The position numbers were made by a program, and so were the translations under genes. The notes beneath the pieces are model-generated. The model did not search any database. It worked only from the letters and a program-made list of their open reading frames with translations, and was not told the origin of the DNA. DNA of 64,000 nucleotides from Butyricicoccus sp. OM04-18BH (GTDB lineage Bacteria > Bacillota > Clostridia > Oscillospirales > Butyricicoccaceae), in the NCBI RefSeq assembly GCF_003481705.1, contig NZ_QULN01000002.1:399396-463395 (forward strand). The letters run 5' to 3'. Positions 25,854-35,797 of this stretch are shown here, piece after piece. Within the stretch, counting starts at the first letter, position 1; every line of letters starts with the position of its first letter.

Positions 25854-26450
25854 ATGAAAAACGAAAAATGGGATGATGTTCACGGAAATACCACCCCGGA
25901 TGACAGAATGGTTGCTTTTCTGGAAAGCCCCACGGATTCCTATGCGATTCTTCAGCTGCGGGAAGATGTAGACGATAATATCCCGCTCATGTTTGCAAAT
26001 TACAGCTACCTTCAGAAGAAAGAAATGGAGCCTGAGATTGACCGTTACGAGGTGGTCTATCATGGCTCCATTTCTATGTCCGAGGATGTGAATCGGCAGC
26101 TGGAAGATTTGTATGTAAAGTTCAATATTGACCACCCGGATGATTTCCGTGGTCACAGTATGTCGGTCAGCGACATCGTAGCCTTAAAGGTAGTCGGTGA
26201 GGTATCCTTTCACTATGTAGATTCTGTTGGGTTTCAGAAGCTGGAAAACTTTATGAAGTCCGAAAACTACCTGAAAAACGCAGAGATGGCAATGGAAGAT
26301 GATTATGGGATGATTGACGGTATCATCAATAACGGAAAAGCGTCCGGATTAGAGGAACGTCCTTCGGTGTTGGAGCAGTTAAAGGAAAAGCCCGTGCCGG
26401 ATGTTTCCCATAAGCCGCCCAAGAGCCACCCGGAAAGGGAGATTGAATGA
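25854..26450 (+). CDS. YodL/DUF4316-type ICE protein
   Basis: About 198 aa. The N-terminal 115 residues resemble the YodL domain (SYAILQLREDVDDNIPLMFA, then FRGHSMSVSDIVAL and FHYVDSVGF), followed by a DUF4316-like segment ending in ERPSVLEQLK. These domains occur in Clostridia ICEs, sometimes inside larger polyvalent proteins. ATG 25854 follows AAGGAGG. Function unknown. Confidence 0.75.
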   Translation: MKNEKWDDVHGNTTPDDRMVAFLESPTDSYAILQLREDVDDNIPLMFANYSYLQKKEMEPEIDRYEVVYHGSISMSEDVNRQLEDLYVKFNIDHPDDFRGHSMSVSDIVALKVVGEVSFHYVDSVGFQKLENFMKSENYLKNAEMAMEDDYGMIDGIINNGKASGLEERPSVLEQLKEKPVPDVSHKPPKSHPEREIE

Positions 26451-26653
26451 TGGATTTCACACAGGATGAGCGGAACATGATGATGCTTTACAGCCCTGGC
26501 ACAAGGTCAGGGCTGTGTGAAGCACTGACACTGATGAAGGAACAGCTTTCGGAGGACGAGTCAGAGCTTTTTGCTTTGGCAGACTCGGTTCTCCGTAAAG
26601 TTTCAGCCATGGACGATGCCGCCTTTGAGAAGCTGAACCTTTATCCGGATTGA
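26447..26653 (+). CDS. transposon-transfer assisting family (TTRAP) protein
   Basis: A 68-aa protein matching the pattern of TTRAP proteins: MDFTQDERNMMMLY, the TRSGLCEAL segment and ADSVLRKVSAM. The ATG overlaps the previous stop (ATGA) and a 16-nt gap leads to the giant methylase-helicase gene. Role in transfer is suggested by the family name only. Confidence 0.8.
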   Translation: MMDFTQDERNMMMLYSPGTRSGLCEALTLMKEQLSEDESELFALADSVLRKVSAMDDAAFEKLNLYPD

Positions 26654-26671
26654 TAGGATTGGAGGGATACA

Positions 26672-29600
26672 ATGAACGCAAAAGAGCGATTTTATTCCGG
26701 ATTAGCAAAAGAAACGATTGGGAAAATCACCTCGAACACAGATAACTGGACTTCGTTTTTGAGAACGATGTCCCGCAACTATGAGTTCACCTATCCGGAA
26801 CAGGTGATGATTTATGCTCAGCGCCCCAATGCGACCTTTTGCAAGCCCTATGAGGACTGGAACGCTGAAAATTACCGCAGATATGTAAAGCGTGGCTCTA
26901 CCGGCATTGCTCTGTTTGTGATGAACAGGGATAAACCGTATCTGCGCTATGTGTTTGATGTGGCGGATACCGGCGTTCGCCGTTCTTCCCCGGAACTGAA
27001 ACCGTGGGAGGTGACGCCTGAAAACCGCTCCTATGTCATGGAAGCGATGGAGCGTACCTTCGGTGTTGCCGCTGACGGGGTACTGGAAGCACAGCTTGAA
27101 GATATTGCATCCGCACTGGCGGCTGAGTATTGGGACGATTACAAAAAGCAGTTCCTCGACATCGTTGCCAACAGCTTCCTTGAGGAGTATGATGAACTCA
27201 ACATCGAAGTAGCTTTCAAAAATGCGGTGGCAAACAGCGTATCCTATACGATGTATTGCCGGTTCGTGGAAAGTCCCGACAACTACTTCGAGCATGAGGA
27301 TTTCCAGAAGGTGTTTGATTTTAACACCAGACAGACGGTAAATGCCCTTGGTACTGCGGTGAATGCCATCAGCACAAGGATGTTTCAGGAAATCGAAAAA
27401 GCGATTGGAGAACATGAGCAGATTAAAGCTACCGAAAGGAGTACAGATTATGAGCGAGATGACTTACAGACAGGCCGGAGATTATCAGATTCCGAACCTT
27501 CAGTTGGAGAACGAGGGAGAGAAACCTCTGGGCAAGTACGGCAGGATGCGTCGAGCATTTTTGGAACAGAACAATCCGATGCTCCTGAACGACATGATTC
27601 TGACGGAGAGCCTGTTCCCGCACCTGTGGGAGATCGAGGAAACAGCGAAAGCCAGAGTGGAGTTTCTGATGGAGCAGTACCTGAAGGACAGCCCCGCACC
27701 GGACAAGGAAACGCAGCAGATGGCGTGGGTGCAGCACATGAACAGCCTGAAAGCACAGGCGGAGGAAGTCGTGATGACGGAGCTTATCAACAGCTGAGTC
27801 TGAACCTTTTCCTCTCCGAAAATGAACAAATCAGTTTTATCGACCGAGCAGAGAGCTTTACGCCCTCTGCTTTTTCTTTTGCCCAGGAAGAAATCGACCA
27901 CTTCCTTCTGCTTGGTAGCAATACCGATGAAGCCCGAAAAGTCGTAGCGCTGGAATATATGAAGCAGAAGCCGTTGGAAGAAATCGTTCAGACCTTAAAG
28001 CAGGTCTATCACGGCGGCTATGGTCTGAAAGAAGATAGCGGGAATATCTGTGCGTGGTATGCCGAGGACGGTATCCACCTTGCCAAAGGTTCCTCTGCCA
28101 TTGACAGCCCCAGAGCGCAGATCGTTTCTTGGGAAACGGTTGCCGAGCGCATTGGAGAACTGCTTGAAAATGGTCGGTTCGCAACTAATGTGGAACTGGT
28201 AGAAGCATCCGGATATGAGCGTCAGAAGTTGGCAGAATCCCTGTGGCATCTTTATCACGATTTGAGTGAAGAAGCCCGTTCCAGCAACTATCTGGCAATT
28301 CTTCATCAGGAACCGTTTCGTGGTTTCCCTGACGAAACCGCAGACTTGGCTGAAAAGTTGGATGACCCTCGTTTCCACGCAACCTTGGTACAGCAGTATT
28401 CGGAATTTAGAAAAACCCTTGCGGAAAATCCCGATCTGCTTCGTTTTCACTATCACAAGCTGAATCTCATTCAGAAACAGCTGTATGAGTTGAATATGCC
28501 TTTGCGTGAGTATCAGACCGATATGATGCAGATGCCCCTTGTCCGCCAGTTCATTACGGATGATGAAGTCAATGCAGACTTGACCCGTGGAAGCGGCTTT
28601 TCCGGTGGTAAAGCCCGTATTTATAACTACTGGCAGGAGAATCATTCTGCCAAGGAAAAGATGGACTTCCTGAAGCATGAATACGGAACCGGTGGTCATT
28701 CCCATGCCTGCTCTGGTGCAACGCACAGCGGTCAGGATCACGATGCCAAGGGTGTTGCTTACACCAAGAGCGGTTGCGATAAATTGCAGATGTCCTGGGC
28801 GCAGGTGGTGCAGAGAATCGACGGTCTGATACGAAAGGGACGCTACCTCAGCCCGGAGGAAGAAGCGGAACGACAGGCTATCGAAGAAGCTAAAACTGAT
28901 CCGTTGGAAGATGTTTATGACCGTTTCGCAGTGATTGATACCGAGGATGGCGAGTATGCGATCTGGGATAATCAGACCGATGACTACTATGTAGACCCGG
29001 AAGGCGTTACGGAATACTTCACGGACGAATGGCTTGCCAATGACTATTTGGAGGAAGTTCGTCAGTCCGTAGCTGCGATGGAGTCGGTTCAGCCAGAAGC
29101 GCCTGTGGCAGAGCCTGCCGAAGTTGTGGAAGCATCTGCTTCCGAGGAACCGAAATGGAATTATCAGGTCGGTGACACGGTATATCTGGACGATACAGCT
29201 TTCCGTGTGGAGCAGATCACGGACAGAGAAGTTCAGCTGCGTGACCCTACGCTTGCTTATCCCATCTTCCGTGCCGAGAATCGTGAGAATTTCGAGCGTA
29301 TGCTCTCTCAGGACGAAAGAAACCATGCGGTAAGGGTTGATGCCCAAACCGAAGAAAAGCCCGTTACAGAGGATTTTCTGGGCAAAACCGAACCGAGGGA
29401 CTACACCCCTGAGTATCAGCTGTTAGACCGTCTGCGTATGGACTGCGAATACTTCCTTGGTGCAGGACAGCACAGCGAAAAGCATCTGTGGGCAGGCAAC
29501 CGCCATGCACAGATTGCCAAGATGCGTGAGCTGTATGAAATGATTCCCGACAAACCAGAATGGCTGACACCTGAGATGATTAACAGCTACGAGGAGCGCA

Positions 29601-32600
29601 TGGCTCCCCGCTATCTGGTTGCCGCCTACCATCACTTTGAAAACGGCTTCGATGATAAACTGGACTACTACACTCTGGAAGAAGCGGAAAAAGCTGCCCA
29701 GGGCTATGTGGACGGAACCATGGAGGATGACGGATTCAAGTACGATGGTGCTGCCGTTTACGATCAGCAGGAGCATAAGTGCATCCGTATCTATGGGGAC
29801 TACCCTGACGAAAAGGCACACGCACAGGTCAGAGCCAGTGCGGAACCCGAACAGCAGGAACCGGAACACTTCATCGATCATTTTTATGTTGCCGAGGACA
29901 TTCAGAAGCGGGGTGCGCTGGACATCAAGGAATACAGTTCCTTTGATGATGCCCTGCGAGCCTACTATGCACTTCCTGACACGCAGAGAAAAGCCCTGGG
30001 TGCAATGAATACCAGAGATCTGCCGGGTAGTCTGGACTTCGTACAGTGCGTAGATGGAAAGGACACCATCATTCAGGATTATGCCCAGGTGGACGGATGG
30101 CAGAATGCCGAAGTCATGGACATTATCGCTCAGCTTGAGCAGTCCATCACCACCAGAGAAATCCCACCTGTTCCTGCGGTGAACTTCCACATCACGGATG
30201 ACAACATCGGTGAAGGTGGACCGAAGCAGAAATTCGCAAGAAACATCGCAGCCATTGAAACTCTGTTCAAACTGGAAAGCGAGAACAGGAACGCCACTAC
30301 CGAAGAACAGGAGATTTTGTCGAATTATGTCGGTTGGGGCGGTCTGGCAGATGCCTTTGACCCGGACAAGGGAAATTGGGCGAAGGAGTATCAGACACTG
30401 AAAAACCTGCTTTCCGAAGATGAATATGCTGCGGCAAGAGCTTCCACCCTGAACGCACATTACACCAGCCCTACGGTCATTCGCTCCATCTACGATGCGG
30501 TCGGACAGATGGGCTTTGAAACAGGAAATATTCTGGAGCCTGCTATGGGTATCGGCAACTTCTTTGGTATGCTCCCTCCTGAAATGCAGAGCAGCCGTTT
30601 GTATGGTGTGGAACTGGATTCCATCACCGGCAGAATTGCTCAGAAGCTCTATCCCAACGCAGAAATCAAAGTAGCCGGTTTTGAAACGACAGACCGCCGA
30701 GACTTTTACGATCTGGCTGTGGGTAATGTCCCTTTCGGCAACTACAAAGTGTCCGACAAGCCGTATGACAATCTGGGATTCTCCATTCACAACTATTTCT
30801 TTGCCAAGGCTTTGGATCAGGTTCGTCCCGGTGGTGTGGTCGCTTTTGTGACAAGCCGTTACACCATGGATTCCAAGAACTCTGACGCAAGGCGATATAT
30901 GGCGCAGAGGGCGGAACTGCTTGGTGCAATCCGTCTGCCAAACGATGCCTTTAAGAAAAACGCAGGCACGGAAGTCGTGTCCGACATCCTGTTCCTGCAA
31001 AAGCGTGACCATCCGATTGACATTGTACCGGAATGGGTAAACCTTGACCGCACCGAAGAAGGACACACCATGAACAGCTACTTTGTCGCTCATCCTGAAA
31101 TGGTTCTGGGCGATACGGTGGAAGAAAGTACCGCCTACGGCATGGACATTACAGTGCGTCCCATTGAGGGCATGGAACTGTCCGAACTTCTGAAAGAAGC
31201 AGTTTCCCACATCCAAGGAACCTATCAGGCTGTGGAGCTTCCCGAAGCTGACAAGGGTAAGGAAATCGAAACCATTCCTGCAACCCCGGATGTAAAGAAT
31301 TTCTCTTATACCGTGGTGGATGGCAATGTGTACTTCCGTGAAAACTCCCTGATGCGCCGTGTAGACCTGAATGAGAAAGCAAAAGACCGTGTGATGGGCA
31401 TGGTGGAACTTCGTGGTATCGTCAACGAGCTGATCGAATATCAGCTTGAGGATTACCCGGATGAAATGATTACTCAGAAACAGGCAGAACTGAATGATGC
31501 CTACGATGCGTTTGCCGCAAAGAACGGGCTTATCAATAATCGAGCCAATGGTCAGGCATTTGCTGACGATTCCTCCTACTATCTCCTGTGTTCTCTGGAA
31601 AATGTGGATGAGGACGGCAATCTGAAAAGCAAGGCGGATATGTTCACCAAGCGAACCATCAAGCCGGAACGCAGAGTGACGAGCGTGGATACGCCGTCCG
31701 AAGCTCTGGCAATCTCTATCGGTGAGCGTGGCAAGGTGGATTTGCCGTTTATGGCACAGCTGCTTGGAACACCTGGAGAATACGATGCGATTCAGGCAGA
31801 GCTTCGAGGGGTGATCTTCAAAGACCCGATGGCTCCCGATGCTGTGGAAGTTGGATGGCAGACTGCCGATGATTACCTTTCCGGTGATGTAAGAAGCAAG
31901 CTGCGTGTCGCACAGATGGCGGCAGACAGGGATTCTTCCTTCCACATCAATGTGGAAGCCTTGCAGAAAGCACAGCCGAAGGACTTGGATGCGTCCGAGA
32001 TTGATGTGCGTTTGGGTGCAACATGGATTGATGCCGATTATATTCAGCAGTTCATGGAGGAAACCTTTGAAACGCCGTATTACTTGCGCCGTTCCATTGA
32101 GGTCAAGTTCTCCGAGCTGACCGCAGAGTGGCGCATCAACGGTAAGAGTTCTCCCAACTACAACGATGTGGCGGCGTATGTCACCTACGGTACAGAGCGA
32201 GCCAACGCATATCGGATTCTGGAGGAAACGCTGAATCTGAAGGATATTCGTATCTATGATACGATTGAAGATGCAGATGGTAAGCAGAAGCGTGTCCTCA
32301 ATAAAAAAGAAACTACCCTGGCACAGCAGAAACAGCAGGCAATCAAGGATGCGTTCCGAGATTGGATTTGGAGAGATCCGCACAGACGAGAAACCCTTTC
32401 CACCAAGTACAACGAACTTTTTAACTCCACCAGACCTCGTGAGTATGATGGCTCTCATATCCGTTTCGGCGGCATGAACCCGGATATTACCCTCCGTGAA
32501 CACCAGAGAAATGCTATCGCTCATGTGCTATATGGTGGAAATACGCTGCTTGCACACGAAGTTGGTGCGGGCAAGACCTTCGAGATGGCTGCATCGGCTA

Positions 32601-35002
32601 TGGAGAGTAAACGGCTTGGATTGAGCCAGAAATCCCTGTTCGTTGTGCCGAATCACTTGACCTTACAGTGGGCAAACGAGTTCCTGCACCTCTATCCGAG
32701 TGCCAAGCTCCTTGTTGCCACCAAGAAGGATTTTGAAACAGCAAACCGTAAGAAGTTCTGCGCTCGTATCGCAACGGGTGACTATGATGCAGTCATCATC
32801 GGTCACAGCCAGTTTGAAAAAATCCCGCTTTCTGCCGAACGACAGGAACGGCAGCTGCGGGAGCAGATTGATGAGATCGAGGGTGCGATTGCGGAGCTGA
32901 AATGGCAGCGTGGCGAAAACTTCACGATCAAGCAGATGGAGAAAACACGAAAATCATTGGAAGCCAGACTGGACAAGCTCCTTGCCGCTGACAAGAAAGA
33001 TGATGTCATTACCTTTGAGCAGTTGGGTGTAGACCGGCTGTTTGTGGACGAAAGCCATGCGTTCAAGAATTTGTTCCTCTACACAAAAATGCGAAATGTG
33101 GCAGGTCTGTCCACCTCCGAAGCCCAGAAATCTTCGGATATGTTTATGAAGTGCCGCTATATGGATGAGCTGACCGGCGGGCGTGGTGTGATCTTTGCAA
33201 CCGGTACTCCAGTAAGTAACTCGATGACCGAGCTTTATACGGTCATGCGCTATCTCCAGTACAGTACGCTCCAGCAAAAGAACCTGACCCATTTTGATTC
33301 CTGGGCATCGACCTTCGGAGAAACAACAACTGCGATTGAGCTTGCACCGGAGGGAACCGGCTATCGTGCCAGAACCCGATTTGCGAAGTTCTTCAACCTG
33401 CCTGAACTGATGAATATGTTCAAGGAGGTTGCCGACATCAAGACCTCTGACCAGTTGCATCTCCCTGTTCCCGAAGCAAAGTTTGAAACGGTTGTGGTTC
33501 AGCCCTCTGAGTACCAGAAGGATATGGTGGCTTCCCTTTCAGAGAGAGCAGCAGATGTTCATGCCGGTATTGTAGACCCGTCCGTCGATAATATGCTCAA
33601 GATTACCAGCGACGGACGAAAATTGGGACTGGATCAGCGGCTAATGAACACCCTGTTACCCGATGACCCTGACAGCAAGCTCAATGCCTGCGTGGGAAAT
33701 ATCCTGCGTATCTGGCAGGACGGTCAGGCTGACAAATTGACCCAGTTGGTGTTCTGCGACCTTAGCACACCGAAAAATGATGGAACCTTCAATGTCTATG
33801 ATGATGTCAAAACCAAGCTGATTGCAAACGGTGTGCCTGCGGAAGAAGTTGCCTTTATCCATGATGCAGATACCGAGGCAAAGAAAAAAGACCTCTTTGC
33901 CAAGGTTCGTACCGGGCAGGTGCGAGTGCTTCTTGGCAGTACGCAAAAGATGGGTGCAGGAACCAACGTCCAGGACAAATTGGTGGCAGTTCACCACTTG
34001 GATGTGGGTTGGCGTCCGTCTGATATGACCCAGAGAAACGGTCGTATCATCCGTCAGGGCAACCGGAACAAAGAGGTTCAGGTGTATCAGTATGTGACCG
34101 AGGGAACCTTCGATGCCTACCTGTATCAGACCTTGGAAAACAAGCAGAAGTTTATTTCTCAGATTATGACCTCCAAATCACCGGTTCGCTCCTGTGACGA
34201 TGTGGATGAGCAGGCGCTGTCCTATGCGGAGATCAAGGCGCTGTGTGCCGGCAATCCGCTTATCAAGGAAAAGATGGACTTGGACATTGATGTGGCAAGG
34301 CTGAAGGTGCTGAAAGCTGACCACCAGAGCCAGCAGTACCGTATGGAAGATAAGCTTCTGAAATACTTCCCGGCTGAGATTGAAAAGCAGACAGGCTATA
34401 TTCATGGCTTTGAAGCTGATATTAAAACCGTGGAAGCACACCCGCAGATTGCCGATGGCTTTTGCGGCATGGAAATCATGGGCAAAGCCTACACCGAAAA
34501 GGCAGATGCCGGTGAAATCCTCCTTGCGGCTTGTAAGGACACGAAAAGTGCCGATCCGGTTCCTCTTGGCAGTTACCGTGGCTTTCAGATGGAGCTTTCG
34601 TTTGACAGTTTCCGGAACGAGTTCGATGTGACCCTGAAGGGCGCTGTGAGCCACAGAGTAGCCCTTGGAACGGACGCACGAGGAAATATCACCCGACTGG
34701 ACAATGCCCTTGCAGGCATCCTTGAGCGCTTAGAACGAGCCAATGAGCAGTTGAATAATCTCTACAATCAGCAGGAAGCAGCCAAGGCGGAGGTTGGAAA
34801 ACCGTTCCCGCAGGAAGCAGAGCTGACAGCCAAAAGTCAGCGACTGGCAGAACTGGATGCAGCCCTGAATATGGAGGACTCTGTGGAAAATCGTGACGAA
34901 AGAAGCGAGTCAGAGCGTCCTTCTGTGTTGGCTGATCTGAAATCCAAAGCGGAGCATATCCCGCCTGCAAAATACTCTGAAACCCGTGAGGAGGTGTTGT
35001 AA
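26672..35002 (+). CDS. giant N6-adenine methylase / SNF2-type helicase polyvalent protein
   Basis: A 2,776-aa protein typical of Tn1549-like ICEs, probably protecting and remodelling transferred DNA. Order: ArdC-like N-terminal domain (~1-250); hydrophilic linker (~260-375) whose DNA also encodes tnpV; several LPD-type domains (~380-1170); methylase with ILEPAMGIGNFF (~1287) and catalytic NVPFG (~1351, an NPPF variant); SF2 helicase with AHEVGAGKT (~1961), VDESHAFKN (~2124), ATGTPVSNS (~2177) and QRNGRIIRQGN (~2454); coiled-coil tail. Its tail is homologous to the 54090 fragment. The stop overlaps the mobC start. Confidence 0.92.
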   Translation: MNAKERFYSGLAKETIGKITSNTDNWTSFLRTMSRNYEFTYPEQVMIYAQRPNATFCKPYEDWNAENYRRYVKRGSTGIALFVMNRDKPYLRYVFDVADTGVRRSSPELKPWEVTPENRSYVMEAMERTFGVAADGVLEAQLEDIASALAAEYWDDYKKQFLDIVANSFLEEYDELNIEVAFKNAVANSVSYTMYCRFVESPDNYFEHEDFQKVFDFNTRQTVNALGTAVNAISTRMFQEIEKAIGEHEQIKATERSTDYERDDLQTGRRLSDSEPSVGERGRETSGQVRQDASSIFGTEQSDAPERHDSDGEPVPAPVGDRGNSESQSGVSDGAVPEGQPRTGQGNAADGVGAAHEQPESTGGGSRDDGAYQQLSLNLFLSENEQISFIDRAESFTPSAFSFAQEEIDHFLLLGSNTDEARKVVALEYMKQKPLEEIVQTLKQVYHGGYGLKEDSGNICAWYAEDGIHLAKGSSAIDSPRAQIVSWETVAERIGELLENGRFATNVELVEASGYERQKLAESLWHLYHDLSEEARSSNYLAILHQEPFRGFPDETADLAEKLDDPRFHATLVQQYSEFRKTLAENPDLLRFHYHKLNLIQKQLYELNMPLREYQTDMMQMPLVRQFITDDEVNADLTRGSGFSGGKARIYNYWQENHSAKEKMDFLKHEYGTGGHSHACSGATHSGQDHDAKGVAYTKSGCDKLQMSWAQVVQRIDGLIRKGRYLSPEEEAERQAIEEAKTDPLEDVYDRFAVIDTEDGEYAIWDNQTDDYYVDPEGVTEYFTDEWLANDYLEEVRQSVAAMESVQPEAPVAEPAEVVEASASEEPKWNYQVGDTVYLDDTAFRVEQITDREVQLRDPTLAYPIFRAENRENFERMLSQDERNHAVRVDAQTEEKPVTEDFLGKTEPRDYTPEYQLLDRLRMDCEYFLGAGQHSEKHLWAGNRHAQIAKMRELYEMIPDKPEWLTPEMINSYEERMAPRYLVAAYHHFENGFDDKLDYYTLEEAEKAAQGYVDGTMEDDGFKYDGAAVYDQQEHKCIRIYGDYPDEKAHAQVRASAEPEQQEPEHFIDHFYVAEDIQKRGALDIKEYSSFDDALRAYYALPDTQRKALGAMNTRDLPGSLDFVQCVDGKDTIIQDYAQVDGWQNAEVMDIIAQLEQSITTREIPPVPAVNFHITDDNIGEGGPKQKFARNIAAIETLFKLESENRNATTEEQEILSNYVGWGGLADAFDPDKGNWAKEYQTLKNLLSEDEYAAARASTLNAHYTSPTVIRSIYDAVGQMGFETGNILEPAMGIGNFFGMLPPEMQSSRLYGVELDSITGRIAQKLYPNAEIKVAGFETTDRRDFYDLAVGNVPFGNYKVSDKPYDNLGFSIHNYFFAKALDQVRPGGVVAFVTSRYTMDSKNSDARRYMAQRAELLGAIRLPNDAFKKNAGTEVVSDILFLQKRDHPIDIVPEWVNLDRTEEGHTMNSYFVAHPEMVLGDTVEESTAYGMDITVRPIEGMELSELLKEAVSHIQGTYQAVELPEADKGKEIETIPATPDVKNFSYTVVDGNVYFRENSLMRRVDLNEKAKDRVMGMVELRGIVNELIEYQLEDYPDEMITQKQAELNDAYDAFAAKNGLINNRANGQAFADDSSYYLLCSLENVDEDGNLKSKADMFTKRTIKPERRVTSVDTPSEALAISIGERGKVDLPFMAQLLGTPGEYDAIQAELRGVIFKDPMAPDAVEVGWQTADDYLSGDVRSKLRVAQMAADRDSSFHINVEALQKAQPKDLDASEIDVRLGATWIDADYIQQFMEETFETPYYLRRSIEVKFSELTAEWRINGKSSPNYNDVAAYVTYGTERANAYRILEETLNLKDIRIYDTIEDADGKQKRVLNKKETTLAQQKQQAIKDAFRDWIWRDPHRRETLSTKYNELFNSTRPREYDGSHIRFGGMNPDITLREHQRNAIAHVLYGGNTLLAHEVGAGKTFEMAASAMESKRLGLSQKSLFVVPNHLTLQWANEFLHLYPSAKLLVATKKDFETANRKKFCARIATGDYDAVIIGHSQFEKIPLSAERQERQLREQIDEIEGAIAELKWQRGENFTIKQMEKTRKSLEARLDKLLAADKKDDVITFEQLGVDRLFVDESHAFKNLFLYTKMRNVAGLSTSEAQKSSDMFMKCRYMDELTGGRGVIFATGTPVSNSMTELYTVMRYLQYSTLQQKNLTHFDSWASTFGETTTAIELAPEGTGYRARTRFAKFFNLPELMNMFKEVADIKTSDQLHLPVPEAKFETVVVQPSEYQKDMVASLSERAADVHAGIVDPSVDNMLKITSDGRKLGLDQRLMNTLLPDDPDSKLNACVGNILRIWQDGQADKLTQLVFCDLSTPKNDGTFNVYDDVKTKLIANGVPAEEVAFIHDADTEAKKKDLFAKVRTGQVRVLLGSTQKMGAGTNVQDKLVAVHHLDVGWRPSDMTQRNGRIIRQGNRNKEVQVYQYVTEGTFDAYLYQTLENKQKFISQIMTSKSPVRSCDDVDEQALSYAEIKALCAGNPLIKEKMDLDIDVARLKVLKADHQSQQYRMEDKLLKYFPAEIEKQTGYIHGFEADIKTVEAHPQIADGFCGMEIMGKAYTEKADAGEILLAACKDTKSADPVPLGSYRGFQMELSFDSFRNEFDVTLKGAVSHRVALGTDARGNITRLDNALAGILERLERANEQLNNLYNQQEAAKAEVGKPFPQEAELTAKSQRLAELDAALNMEDSVENRDERSESERPSVLADLKSKAEHIPPAKYSETREEVL
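27450..27797 (+). CDS. tnpV: TnpV-like protein nested in the methylase-helicase gene
   Basis: A 115-aa protein read in another frame wholly inside the giant gene. ATG 27450 follows a perfect AAAGGAG (27435-27441) by 8 nt. The sequence MSEMTYRQAGDYQIPNLQLE, KYGRMRRAFLEQNNP and QMAWVQHMNSLKAQAEE matches the TnpV transposon-encoded family in full length. The helicase frame over the same DNA is a low-complexity Ser/Glu/Gly/Gln linker, so the nested frame looks like the constrained one. Confidence 0.8.
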   Translation: MSEMTYRQAGDYQIPNLQLENEGEKPLGKYGRMRRAFLEQNNPMLLNDMILTESLFPHLWEIEETAKARVEFLMEQYLKDSPAPDKETQQMAWVQHMNSLKAQAEEVVMTELINS

Positions 35003-35334
35003 TGGCAAAGCGAGATCAGGATGTTCATTTCCTTGCATCCAAGGAGGAGGTCGAGCGAATCCATGAGAAGATGGACGAGCTTGGCATCCGCAGCATGGGA
35101 GCCTATCTGCGGAAAATGGCTCTGGATGGTTACTGTATCAGACTGGATTTGCAGGATGTGAAAGCCCTGGTTTCGCTCCTGCGAATCTGCTCCAACAACC
35201 TGAACCAGTACGCAAAGCGAGCGAACGAAACAGGCAGCATCTATCGTGCTGACATTGAGGATTTGCAAAAACGGCTGGAGGAGATCTGGACGGACATGAG
35301 AGAAGTTCTTGTTCGCCTGTCCTCAATCCAGTAA
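35002..35334 (+). CDS. MobC-like relaxosome accessory protein
   Basis: A 110-aa basic protein with a ribbon-helix-helix-like start (FLASKEEVERIHEKMDELGI) and the MobC signature SMGAYLRKMALDG, then LRICSNNLNQYAKRANETG. It helps the relaxase bind and open oriT. Start TAATG overlaps the giant gene stop. The relaxase follows 0.46 kb later. Confidence 0.88.
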   Translation: MAKRDQDVHFLASKEEVERIHEKMDELGIRSMGAYLRKMALDGYCIRLDLQDVKALVSLLRICSNNLNQYAKRANETGSIYRADIEDLQKRLEEIWTDMREVLVRLSSIQ

Positions 35335-35353
35335 TCCGACACCTTGTTGGGAA

Positions 35354-35383
35354 GTCGCAGTTTCGGCTGCGGCTTTTACATAA
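35354..35383 (+). terminator. hairpin followed by TTTTACATAA
   Basis: GTCGCAG-TTTCGG-CTGCGGC (35354-35373) then TTTTACATAA. Same architecture as the sites at 21384 and 49129. Confidence 0.5.
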
Positions 35384-35417
35384 GGGTTGACATCATTGCG
35401 TTATGGCAGATACCCTT
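35382..35417. other. candidate oriT inverted repeat
   Basis: AAGGGT (35382-35387) and ACCCTT (35412-35417) frame a 24-bp core between mobC and the relaxase gene, a common oriT place. No nick-site consensus is recognised. Confidence 0.25.
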
Positions 35418-35450
35418 GTACAATATAATTAAAAGAAAGGGGTTGAGCCT

Positions 35451-35735
35451 ATGAAGCTGGTATTGAAGATATTGGCACTGCCGGTGCTGTTCGTTGTAAA
35501 AGTGATTTGCATTCTTGGAAATCTGCTTACAAATGTTGTGTCCTATGTAATTGGTTTATTGCTCTTGGTCATTGGCGGATCTGCGATTTACTGCATTGTA
35601 AAGGCTTTGTGGCAGTCCCTGCTTATTCTTGTGGTTCTTGGAATTGCGACAATAGCAGCGGTGTTCTTGCTCGTCTGGGCTGTTATGAAAGTCGAGAATA
35701 TTGGAGAAAGTCTGGGAGCATTTATCAGGTCATAA
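35451..35735 (+). CDS. small membrane protein
   Basis: Ninety-four residues, almost wholly hydrophobic, with about three transmembrane segments (3-25, 28-50, 55-80). GGGG Shine-Dalgarno in AAAGGGGTTGAGCCT before ATG. Positioned between mobC and the relaxase. No family recognised; it may be an entry-exclusion or accessory membrane protein, which is guesswork. Confidence 0.65.
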   Translation: MKLVLKILALPVLFVVKVICILGNLLTNVVSYVIGLLLLVIGGSAIYCIVKALWQSLLILVVLGIATIAAVFLLVWAVMKVENIGESLGAFIRS

Positions 35736-35797
35736 GATAATATCAGAGAAAAGTCACCGACCGGTGGCTTTTTCTTTTTGGGAAGGAAGTGATGGGA

